From CBDFKJ01 sp965248805 (lineage in GTDB: Bacteria > Pseudomonadota > Alphaproteobacteria > UBA6615): DNA of 64,000 bases. Of the stretch, positions 49,948 through 56,908 are shown piece by piece. The stretch is taken from positions 868,001-932,000 of the forward strand of contig CBDFKJ010000009.1 of NCBI GenBank assembly GCA_965248805.1, in the 5' to 3' direction. The notes beneath the pieces were generated by a model, which worked only from the letters and a program-made list of their open reading frames with translations, made no database searches and was not told the origin of the DNA. A program made the position numbers and the translations under genes. The first letter of the stretch is position 1. Each line of letters opens with the position of its first letter.

Positions 49948-50195
49948 ACGGGCCCGATCTGCTCCGTCACGCCGCCGGCGTCGTCGACAAGCGTAGGTCC
50001 GACTACGGCGAGCCCGAGGACCTGTTCGCGAACATCGCCCAGCGCTGGTCACAGGTGGGCTGGTCGACGCTGTCGCAGCTCCCAGCCCATGAGCGCCACG
50101 TCGCTGTCGGCGGTCCACCTTTGGCAGGCACGCTCGCCATGCTCATGGACCAGATTGGCGACAAGATGTGCCGCCACTGGGAGCCGAAGGAGTGA
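49944..50195 (+). CDS. DUF6378-like phage protein with atypical C-terminus
   Basis: 83 residues from ATG 49944. The first half (NGPDLLRHAAGVVDKRRSDYGEPEDLFANIAQRWS) matches a common phage family. The second half (LPAHERHVAVGGPPLAGTLAMLMDQIGDKMCRHWEPKE) lacks the expected acidic D-x3-L-R-x5-H-D segment, so the tail may be rearranged. The stop overlaps the GTG of the methylase fragment (GTGA). Confidence 0.6.
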   Translation: MNGPDLLRHAAGVVDKRRSDYGEPEDLFANIAQRWSQVGWSTLSQLPAHERHVAVGGPPLAGTLAMLMDQIGDKMCRHWEPKE

Positions 50196-50290
50196 CCTGC
50201 CAGATCATCACGGGCGACTGTCGTGACGCTCTGCCGACCATAGAGCACGCGGACGCGGTTATCACTGATCCTGTCTGGCCGAATTGCCCG

Positions 50291-50951
50291 TTCAGCCGGC
50301 CGAACATGCGCTCGATGGCGTTGCGGTCGCGATAGAGCGCCGGGCTGAAGCACGGCTTCCAGCGGCGGTTGGCCTTCGGCGGGATGTTCGGAGCGACGCC
50401 TCTGCTCTCGATCTTGCGGCGAACGGCGTCGCTGTCGTAGCCCTTGTCGCCAGTCAGGATCGAGGTGGCCGGCATCCGCTCCAGCAGCGCATCGGCCGCT
50501 GTGCAGTCCGCCACTTGGCCGCCGGTCAGCAGGAAGGCGAACGGGCGGCAGAGGCCGTCGGTCAGCGCATGGATCTTCGTGGTGCGCCCGCCGCGGGAGC
50601 GGCCAATGGCCTGCGTGTGCTCCCCCCTTTGCCGCCCGAGGCGCAGCGATGAGCCTTCACCGCCGAGGAATCGATCAACACTTGCGCCGGCGGCGCACCC
50701 GCCGAAGCCAGAGCGTGGAATATCCCTGTCCACACGCCTTTGGCCGCCCACCGCACGAAGCGATTGTAGAGCGTCTTGCGCGGGCCATAGACGGACGGCG
50801 CATCGACCCAACGTCCGCCGGACTTCAACACATGGATGATACCGCTTATAACGCGGCGGTCGTCGACTCTCGGCTTGCCGCGCGTATCCGTCGGCAGATG
50901 CGGCACGAGCCGCGCAAACTGTTCCTCGCTCAACCAGAACGTATCGTCCAT
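50291..50951 (-). pseudogene. IS5-family (IS427-like) transposase, two frames, 3' truncated
   Basis: ORF1 starts ATG 50951 (MDDTFWLSEEQFARLVPHLP) and includes VLIDSSAVKAHRCASGGKGG; the continuation EHTQAIGRSRGGRTTKIHALTDG lies in another frame, with DDE residues in ILTGDKGYDSD and RDRNAIERMFGRLN. The frames meet at A3G6 (minus strand, 50622-50630), the kind of slippery run such elements use for programmed frameshifting. The C-terminus is lost. Confidence 0.8.
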
Positions 50952-51026
50952 CGCAACACTCCCGCAGTTTGGGAGCGTGAATCGCACCGCGCAGCGTCGG
51001 CTCAAGCGATTTATGGGTCCGGAGCC
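50291..51026 (-). mobile_element. IS5-family element truncated at its transposase 3' end
   Basis: One end is recognisable near 51026 (complement begins GGCTCCGGACCCATAAATCGC). The other end is missing: the transposase frame passes ERMFGRLN and then runs into the methylase sequence at about 50290, losing the last ~40 residues and the terminal repeat. The exact boundary is estimated. A deletion after insertion probably fused the element to the phage gene. Confidence 0.75.
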
Positions 51027-51118
51027 TAGTCTGACAATGCCGTTACGCAAATGTTCTGGGTTGACTAGTGCATTGTGATGATGCTGGATTCGATCCAGTT
51101 CAGCGACGGAGAGTTGGC

Positions 51119-51619
51119 ATGCATGACCGCAAGTTGGTGAGGAAGATTTTGAGCGTAGCCGTGCTCGGAGGCGCGCTCGCATTTCCATCGGCTGCACAGG
51201 AAGAGCTATCACCGGAACAGCGGGCGGCAAACGCCACGACCACACGACAGGCGGTCTTTAAGTTGCTCGGATTCAACATGGGGCCCATCGGTGGAATGGC
51301 GAAAGAAGAAATCGTGTTCGATGCAGCCATAGCCGAACGCAACGCACGACGTATAGCAGCACTTGCCCCCATGATCCCCGAGCTATTCGCTGCCGCGGAC
51401 ACAAGGAAGTTCGATGTAGAAACCTTGGCCCTTCCCATAATCTGGGACAACATGGATGAATTGGCCGATAAGGCAAACAAGCTGGTCGAAGCAGCTAACG
51501 GCTTTGCTGACATAGCCGCCGGTGGCGATCAGGCGGAAACCTTGGCAGCGGTTCGGTCGTTGGGTACTGCTTGCGGAGATTGCCACGACCGCTTCCGCAA
51601 AGAAGAAAACAACGACTAG
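51119..51619 (+). CDS. Cytochrome c'-like protein
   Basis: 166 residues from ATG 51119 behind GGAGAG; a longer in-frame start lacks support. Signal peptide KLVRKILSVAVLGGALAFPSAAQ, four-helix-bundle sequence (RQAVFKLLGFNMGPIGGMAKEE), and the C-terminal haem site ACGDCHDRFRKE (CxxCHxxFR) of cytochromes c'. Periplasmic electron carrier or NO-binding protein. GC content is lower than in the phage genes, and it belongs to the foreign insert inside the methylase gene. Confidence 0.88.
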   Translation: MHDRKLVRKILSVAVLGGALAFPSAAQEELSPEQRAANATTTRQAVFKLLGFNMGPIGGMAKEEIVFDAAIAERNARRIAALAPMIPELFAAADTRKFDVETLALPIIWDNMDELADKANKLVEAANGFADIAAGGDQAETLAAVRSLGTACGDCHDRFRKEENND

Positions 51620-51777
51620 AGCTTTGCTGGGAGGGCGTCGCGCTCAGCCGCCGAGAAATGGACTGGTTTCTCCCAAGAAATCCGGCCTGCAGCATCCTGA
51701 TCACTGTTGTTAGGTGACTCTTTAGGCATCTTGCTATCTCGTTGTCGACGAAGCTGCCGACCCGCTGCCTGCACGAG

Positions 51778-52635
51778 ATGAGAAGCGCATTTGCCGCTTC
51801 CGCGGCAGTCCTGATCGCTGTGTCAATGTATTGGCTCTTCGCATTGCCCAGAGTGTCGGATGTTGCCATCCCCGAGTCGATGGAGGCCATAGAAAGAGGC
51901 CGCTACCTCGTACACGCCGCCGGATGCGTTGGCTGTCATCGGGGTACCGGGAATTCCCCATCATTGAGCGGGGGTATCGCGATCGAGACTCAATTCGGAA
52001 CTTTTTTCGCGGCGAACATCACACCGGATCGCTCCACCGGAATTGGTGGTTGGGATGGGCGGGATTTTCTGCTTGCGCTCAAGCATGGCCGCACCCGCAG
52101 TGGCATGTATTATTTTCCTGCTTTTCCTTACCTTTCGTATAGCGGAATGACCGATCGAGATGTGCTGGATGTCGCCGCCTATCTAATGTCTCAATCCGCT
52201 GTGGAGTTTTCGGTTCCCAATCATGAGGCTTCGGTCTGGTTAGCTAGATGGATGCTCGGTGCATGGAACAAGCTTGCGGTTATATTGCAGCGGCCGATCG
52301 CCGAAGAAATCGACTCAATAGTTGATCGTGGAGCTTACTTGGCCCGCCATCTTGGGCATTGCGGCGAGTGTCATACGCCTCGCAATTTTTTGGGAATCCC
52401 TGAACGCGATCAAGAATTTGCAGGCACACTACTTGGCGATCGTCGCGTGAAACCGATTGACAGCGAAGCTCTGGCCGGATGGACAGAGAAGGACTTTGCC
52501 CTCTTTCTATTCCTTGGCATGAAACCGGATAGCGACTTCGTCGGTGGTCATATGGCAAAAGTCATCGAACACAGCACAAGCAAGTTGACGAAGGCTGATC
52601 GGCAGGCGCTCGCGGCATTCTTTATGCGGCAATAA
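51778..52635 (+). CDS. Dihaem cytochrome c
   Basis: 285 residues from ATG 51778 (TTG 51742 also in frame). A membrane anchor or signal (SAFAASAAVLIAVSMYWLFAL) precedes two haem sites, AAGCVGCHRG and LGHCGECHTPRN, with axial methionines likely in HGRTRSGMYYFPAFPY and GMKPDSDFVGGHMAKV. This is the layout of dehydrogenase-linked dihaem subunits. It follows the cytochrome c' gene after 158 bases and both may be co-transcribed. No matching dehydrogenase is present in the insert. Confidence 0.88.
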   Translation: MRSAFAASAAVLIAVSMYWLFALPRVSDVAIPESMEAIERGRYLVHAAGCVGCHRGTGNSPSLSGGIAIETQFGTFFAANITPDRSTGIGGWDGRDFLLALKHGRTRSGMYYFPAFPYLSYSGMTDRDVLDVAAYLMSQSAVEFSVPNHEASVWLARWMLGAWNKLAVILQRPIAEEIDSIVDRGAYLARHLGHCGECHTPRNFLGIPERDQEFAGTLLGDRRVKPIDSEALAGWTEKDFALFLFLGMKPDSDFVGGHMAKVIEHSTSKLTKADRQALAAFFMRQ

Positions 52636-52655
52636 AACAGCGGTCTTCGACCCGG

Positions 52656-52775
52656 TGATCCTCCCCCAATGAATTGGTCCATCCTTAGGTGTGGGAATGA
52701 GGAGGACCAACGATGGCGATGAAGCGTTACAAGCCTGACCTGCCCCCACTGACTGGTCCAGTTTGAGTGTTCAGC
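52656..52775 (+). mobile_element. Two IS3-type left-end remnants in tandem
   Basis: TGATCCTCCCCCAATGAATT (from 52656) and TGACCTGCCCCCACTGACTG (from 52736) are similar, same-orientation IS3-type termini. The first is followed by GAGGAGGACC and the start of an orfA (MAMKRYKP, ATG 52713) that is cut after eight codons by the second end. Beyond about 52770 the methylase coding sequence resumes. The right-hand boundary is approximate. Confidence 0.7.
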
Positions 52776-53279
52776 GGAGTTGCTGGCGGAAGCTCTGCAG
52801 CGCCTGCCGCAATCCGTGAAGCGGCTTGTGATCGTGCTGCGCTCCGACAGCGACCCTCGGTTTCTGCAGGCGGTTCCTGAGCGCTGGCCGTTCTTCAATG
52901 CTCATTGGTTGCAGTACGTGATGCCCGGGTATATCGGCAGGAAACTCGGTGGCAACGAAATCGCCTACGCCTTCGGCGAGCCGGTTCCCAGCGCAGAGGG
53001 GCGGCGAGTCATCCCGAGCGTGTCACCGAAGGCGCAGCCGTCCAGTCGGGCGCCAAACGGGCACCCGTGTTCGCGATCCATCACGCACATGAAGTGGTTG
53101 GTGGAATGGTGGTCGGATTTTGGCGAGACGGTTCTAGACCCGTTCGCGGGTTCTGGAACGGTTGGGCTCGCGGCCGAGCACCTGGGGCGTAATTCGATCC
53201 TAATTGAGTTCGACGCGAATTACGCGGAAATGGCGCGTGAGCGGTTGGAGAACGACGCGCCGCTGCTGAAGGGCGTCCC

Positions 53280-53511
53280 ATGACCCCCGCCGAGGCACGT
53301 AACTTTTTGGAGGCGCGAACGTGAGCCAATATTGCCCAGGGTTGCGTACCCAGCACCTAGCCCATGTCGCAATTTGCTACATCACGCGATGCAGAAACAT
53401 GGGACATGATGCAATGCATGAAGCGCAGAAAGGACGAATGCATGAGGGGTAGAAACTGAACCACGAACCGCTATGTGATGACGCGGCGGCGTTGCCCAAG
53501 GAAACGGCGTC
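53280..53511 (+). other. Small ORFs between methylase and DUF6765 genes
   Basis: ATG 53280 (ATGA overlap with the methylase stop) opens only 14 codons, MTPAEARNFLEART, which looks like the beginning of a phage gene whose remainder is lost. GTG 53321 overlaps its stop and opens 43 codons (SQYCPGLRTQHLAHVAICYITRCRNMGHD...), unrecognised. Base composition becomes more AT-rich here. Probably a junction between phage genes and a moron. Confidence 0.35.
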
Positions 53512-54123
53512 ATGAGCGGCAAACCATGGTCGGAGAAAAAAACGATGCAGACTGACATGCACTTCTATGGAACGTACGTCCTGGCTCGCGCGGCGGGGAT
53601 ACCGGCGAACGACGCTCACACCATCGCTTACGCGGCACAGTTCGTAGACGATTCCACCGAACAAGACAGCAAATGCCATCCAGACGGCGGGCTGCTGTAT
53701 GGAATAGCAACCGCGCATCACAACACGCAGTGTATAATTAACAGCAGGGTCAAACCTGAAGAACAGCGCCGCGTCTGGGTGCCGTTTCATTTCATTCCAG
53801 GAGGCAGGGGCGAGACGCTCGAGGAGCGGCTGCTTTGCGTCAAGGACAGCGAAATCGCGCGGGAGATGATTGAGCATCATGTCGAGGCGGCGCGCACGCG
53901 AAATTTCGGGATGGAGCTTCTTGGAATCGCCGCTCATGTCTACATGGACACGTTTTCTCACTATGGGTTTTCGGGGATCGGCTCTGAGTACAATGCAGTG
54001 GACGGAGACTCCTTTGAACTCATCGGGGTTCGCGATCCAGAAATGGAACGCTATGTGGAGAGCAAGCGGGCGAAATTTTTCGAAAAATACAATCTACGGT
54101 CAATCGCCTCAATTACACACTGA
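53512..54123 (+). CDS. DUF6765-like protein
   Basis: 203 residues from ATG 53512 (AAGGA upstream); ATG 53545 would start at MQTDMHFYGTYVLARAAGIP, the family's usual N-terminus, and may be the true start. Conserved acidic/histidine features: YAAQFVDDSTEQDS, ATAHHNTQ, VPFHFIPGG, GIAAHVYMDTFSHYGFSG. Family members are often longer, so the C-terminus (ending SIASITH) may be shortened. The function of the family is unknown to me. Lower GC than its neighbours; a moron-type gene between replication and packaging modules. Confidence 0.65.
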   Translation: MSGKPWSEKKTMQTDMHFYGTYVLARAAGIPANDAHTIAYAAQFVDDSTEQDSKCHPDGGLLYGIATAHHNTQCIINSRVKPEEQRRVWVPFHFIPGGRGETLEERLLCVKDSEIAREMIEHHVEAARTRNFGMELLGIAAHVYMDTFSHYGFSGIGSEYNAVDGDSFELIGVRDPEMERYVESKRAKFFEKYNLRSIASITH

Positions 54124-54262
54124 CCTTGTGCAGGAGACTAATTGACCCGGCCGTTCACGGAGTGTTGCACCCAGGCACCAGGCGACATATATGCAACATC
54201 TCGTGACGAGGCGCCAGCATGATACAACCCGTTGTGCCCGCAGTGCGTGCGCTGCGCGGCAC

Positions 54263-54745
54263 ATGACCAGGCGCAAGCGCTTCAAGGTCCGGCCACCGAA
54301 GATCCCCGCGGGGGCTCGTAGGATTATCAGCGAGCGAGTTGGCCCCACGCCCGAGCAGAAGGCGCGACGGATCGCGCTCGTCGGAAACGACCAAGATCCA
54401 CTGGCCAGCTATCCGCTCGGGGTGTTGCTGGCGCGCGATCTGATCACCCAGCAGCAGCACGACGCCGGGCGCCGATATGCATGGCTGCGCGGTGTGTCGC
54501 TTGGCAATCCGCTGACCCGCAACGAACCCGGGCACGCGAGCCCATTGAGTGACAGTGAACAGGCGGACATCGAACGGGAATGGCGCCGCGCAGCTCACGT
54601 CCTGCGCCAAGCCTGTCGCAAGACGATCGTCGATACGGTCTGCGTCTACGAGCGACCCGCACCAGACTTCAAAGTGGCCCGGCTTCGAGACGGGCTCGAC
54701 GCCCTGGCCAAATCCTTCTTGACGGGCCGCCGCATGACGTTGTAG
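54263..54745 (+). CDS. Phage hypothetical protein upstream of the packaging module
   Basis: 160 residues from ATG 54263 (TRRKRFKVRPPKIPAGARRIISERVGPTPEQKARRIALVGNDQDP). LASYPLGVLLARDLITQQQHDAGRRYAWLRGVSLG is helical. Similar proteins occur before terminase genes in alphaproteobacterial phages; the role is unknown. Followed by a good intrinsic terminator. Confidence 0.65.
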   Translation: MTRRKRFKVRPPKIPAGARRIISERVGPTPEQKARRIALVGNDQDPLASYPLGVLLARDLITQQQHDAGRRYAWLRGVSLGNPLTRNEPGHASPLSDSEQADIEREWRRAAHVLRQACRKTIVDTVCVYERPAPDFKVARLRDGLDALAKSFLTGRRMTL

Positions 54746-54783
54746 ACGGATTCTTGAGGCGCCATACTTGCGCCCAGACTTAG

Positions 54784-54810
54784 CCCGCCCGGATCACCGC
54801 GGCGGGTTTT
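54784..54810 (+). terminator. Intrinsic terminator
   Basis: CCCGCC (54784-54789) and GGCGGG (54801-54806) form a GC-only stem with an 11-base loop, directly followed by TTTT. It lies 39 bases after the stop of the preceding phage gene and would end the rightward early/middle transcript. Confidence 0.7.
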
Positions 54811-54836
54811 CTGTTTCCAACCATGGGAGATGCGAC

Positions 54837-55397
54837 ATGAGCCGAGCCAAAGCCGCCAAGGTCTTGGCTGGGTTCGCCGCCGGCGTGATCTGTTGCCAGG
54901 CGGCGAACGCAGCCATCGAAGCTAGTGCGGGCGGACAGACCACGATCGGGGTCCACCTGGTCGAGCCGGGGCAGGTCCGGCAGCCCGCTCCATCAAAGCG
55001 ATCCGTGCTCGCCGATCACGACGCCGAGCTGATCGGCAAACCACTCGGTCACCATCGTGCGATGGCACCAGTTCACGGCGCTAAACGGCGGCTTCTCCCA
55101 GCAGAGCAACACGGGCTCGGCGCCGCCGGCCAGAGCGTGCAGCTCGTCCCACACGGTCTGAGCGTCGAGCGGGCCGAGGATGTCGCGGAAGTAGATTTCG
55201 CGATACTGGCCCTCGGGCATGCGCATCATGTCGCGGGTCGGCGCGAGCGCCTTATACGTGCGTTAGCCGGCGGGCGTTCCGCGCGGCTCCCAGCGTGCGA
55301 TCGAGATCCGGCCGGGGCCGGCGTAGGTCTTGAAGCTGGCGGTCTTCATCAGGCTGCTCCCATGTGTACGACTTCACCGAAGGGCGGCTCGCCGTAG
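54837..55397 (+). CDS. Doubtful ORF with signal peptide
   Basis: From ATG 54837, just after the terminator, SRAKAAKVLAGFAAGVICCQAANA is a convincing signal peptide, followed by AIEASAGGQTTIGVHLVEPGQ. From about 54990 the frame runs antisense to the DUF488 and VWA genes and loses protein character. Probably the 5' part of an exported phage protein whose 3' part was replaced by a rearrangement, or a chance frame. Confidence 0.25.
   Translation: MSRAKAAKVLAGFAAGVICCQAANAAIEASAGGQTTIGVHLVEPGQVRQPAPSKRSVLADHDAELIGKPLGHHRAMAPVHGAKRRLLPAEQHGLGAAGQSVQLVPHGLSVERAEDVAEVDFAILALGHAHHVAGRRERLIRALAGGRSARLPACDRDPAGAGVGLEAGGLHQAAPMCTTSPKGGSP
54993..55349 (-). pseudogene. DUF488-family phage protein with in-frame ochre codon
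   Basis: ATG 55349 opens KTASFKTYAGPGRISIARWEPRGTPAG and meets TAA at 55263-55265; the same frame continues RTYKALAPTRDMM, then EYREIYFRDILGPL-type sequence, LCWEKPPFSAVNWCHRTMVTEWF, the DUF488 signature with Cys and His. TAT/TAC to TAA would explain the stop. Could be expressed from an internal start (55229) as a fragment. ATG overlaps the stop of the VWA gene by one base. Confidence 0.75.
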
Positions 55398-55873
55398 TAC
55401 CCTACCTGTTCCGGCGCCGACGACGTAACCCATAGGGTCGGGTACGCCGGCTCGTCGGGATAGCTGGAGCAGCACAAGTCGGTCAGATAGACCACACACG
55501 CCGGATTGACGTCGGCCTCGTCGAGCCACGCGAACGGAGGACGAAAGTCGGTCCCGCCACCGCCGCGCGGGTGCAGCTCGATCGGCAGGTCATGCGGCGA
55601 GAACGTCTCCGCGTTGCGCAGCCGCGAATCGCAATAGAGCACGTGGATCTCTTCCGGCATGCAGTCTTCGAGGATGCTGGTGATCTCGGCCGCGAACTGG
55701 TTCATTTCGGACTGAGAGACGCTGCCGCTGGTGTCGATCGCAATGGCAACCGGCGGCATCTGCTCCGACCGGCACGAGGGTAGATACACGCCCTGATGCA
55801 CGAAGCGCCGGTTCGGCGGGGTCCAGCGGTACTCCTGCTTCGCGGACATTTCTACGAAGCGCCGCAGGGTCAA
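55349..55873 (-). CDS. VWA-like (DUF2201) protein, N-terminally truncated
   Basis: 174 residues: TLRRFVEMSAKQEYRWTPPNRRFVHQGVYLPS then the MIDAS-type motif AIAIDTSGSVSQSEM, later GGGGTDFRP and VYLTDLCCSS. Full-length relatives have a further N-terminal DUF2201 domain of about 200 residues and are partnered with a MoxR-type AAA ATPase; neither is present upstream, where only short disordered frames occur. The start (TTG 55873) is arbitrary, so this is probably a remnant. Confidence 0.7.
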   Translation of the reverse strand: MTLRRFVEMSAKQEYRWTPPNRRFVHQGVYLPSCRSEQMPPVAIAIDTSGSVSQSEMNQFAAEITSILEDCMPEEIHVLYCDSRLRNAETFSPHDLPIELHPRGGGGTDFRPPFAWLDEADVNPACVVYLTDLCCSSYPDEPAYPTLWVTSSAPEQVGYYGEPPFGEVVHMGAA

Positions 55874-56371
55874 ACAATTAGATTCGTGTCAACTGCCTGA
55901 GCGCAGTCGCCCGGTCCTTCGCCCCAGCGATCATTGACTTGCCTACGCCACAACAGCCGGTAAGCATCTCGCGTTTGCCTTTGGCATGTTCTTCCGCCGC
56001 CCCCCCGATGTAGGTCTCTGGTGACGTCTGATCTCGCGAGAGCAGGCGCACAAAAGGGGTCCTTACCGGGCGCGGGCGCATGAGGGGGTGCTGACGGTGA
56101 CGCATTTCTAGTGTTGGGGCTCGAATTTGGGTGCGCAGTGCGCACTCAGGTGCGCACTCCGCAACGCCGGAAAGTCCAGCAAATCCGCGGTCTTCAGCCC
56201 ACACGCGGGTGCGCACCTGTAACGCAGAACTTGGGGTGCGCACCTTGAACAGGGTGCGCACTCGGGTGCGCGCCTATGTCACCAAGAAGTCCAGGAAAAC
56301 CGCACTCTTCGGGCCAGACACGGGTGCGCACCTGGAAGCCGACACCGGGTGCGCACCCTTGAGGGTCCGAC
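55874..56371. repeat. Gene-free region with GTGCGCAC palindrome array before terS
   Basis: About 500 bases. 55874-56110 shows only unconvincing minus-strand frames (one reads GCCGVGKSMIAG, perhaps a decayed P-loop of the missing ATPase). From 56129 to 56356 the sequence GGGTGCGCAC or its palindromic core GTGCGCAC recurs nine times (56129, 56138, 56149, 56207, 56234, 56252, 56264, 56322, 56347; a few with one change). Two longer degenerate copies of about 50 bp (56168-56219, 56286-56334) contain AAGTCCAG, AAA, CCGC and TCTTC before the core. Located directly upstream of terS; candidate packaging site. Confidence 0.75.
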
Positions 56372-56908
56372 ATGGGCATTTCGATCCGCGAATACGCGCG
56401 GCACCGCGGCGTCGCCGAATCGACGGTGCGCAAGGCGCTTCGGTCCGGGCGCATCGCGGCGGAGCCCGACGGCACCATCGAGCCCGGGACGGCCGACGCG
56501 GCGTGGGCCCAGAACACCAACGCCGCCAAGCGCAGAAAACGCAAGGCGGTGCCGAAGGCGGCGCTCGCGGCCGCGCGCGAGACCTTGGCGGAGAGTGGCC
56601 AGCGCCCCGCCGGTCCCGGCATGACCTTCATGGAGGCGCGCACGGCGAGCGAGGTCCTCAAGGTGCAGACGGCGCGCGTTAAGCTGCATCGCTTGAAGGG
56701 CGAGGTCATCGACCGGGCGCGTGCGATCGCGCATGCGTTCCGGTTCGCGCGCGAGGTGCGCGATGCCTGGCTCAACTGGCCGCCGCGGGTCTCGTCCTTG
56801 ATGGCGGCCGAGCTCGGGGTGGACCCACACCTGATGCACACGACGCTCGAGAAGCATGTCCGCCAACACCTCGAGGAGCTCGCAGGCGTCGAGCCGCGTG
56901 TTTCGTGA
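56372..56908 (+). CDS. Terminase small subunit (Nu1-like)
   Basis: 178 residues from ATG 56372. N-terminal winged HTH (GISIREYARHRGVAESTVRKALRSGRI) for recognising the packaging site, then a basic Ala-rich linker, then MTFMEARTASEVLKVQTARVKLHRLKGEVIDRARAIAHAF, the conserved oligomerisation region, and a C-terminal segment for TerL contact. The 3' end overlaps terL by 11 bases. The repeat array just upstream is its likely target. Confidence 0.87.
   Translation: MGISIREYARHRGVAESTVRKALRSGRIAAEPDGTIEPGTADAAWAQNTNAAKRRKRKAVPKAALAAARETLAESGQRPAGPGMTFMEARTASEVLKVQTARVKLHRLKGEVIDRARAIAHAFRFAREVRDAWLNWPPRVSSLMAAELGVDPHLMHTTLEKHVRQHLEELAGVEPRVS

Larger units (their letters stand above)
50192..53283 (+). 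pseudogene. Phage adenine/cytosine-N4 DNA methyltransferase, split by an insertion
   Basis: The N-terminal piece (GTG 50192 to about 50290) reads TCQIITGDCRDALPTIEHADAVITDPVWPNCP, ending in the catalytic TDPVWP (DPPW-like) motif. The C-terminal piece (about 52768-53283) continues AELLAEALQRLPQSVKRLVIVLRSDSDPRFLQ and ends with GETVLDPFAGSGTVGLAAEHLGRNSILIE, the SAM-binding motif. About 2.5 kb containing an IS5 remnant, two cytochrome genes and IS3 ends lies between; roughly 10-20 residues appear lost. The enzyme must be inactive. Confidence 0.88.

Noticed and set aside
56129..56356. CRISPR array
   Set aside because: The repeated unit is only 8-10 bp and palindromic, spacing varies from 9 to 58 bases, and no cas genes are present; it is better read as a protein-binding array.
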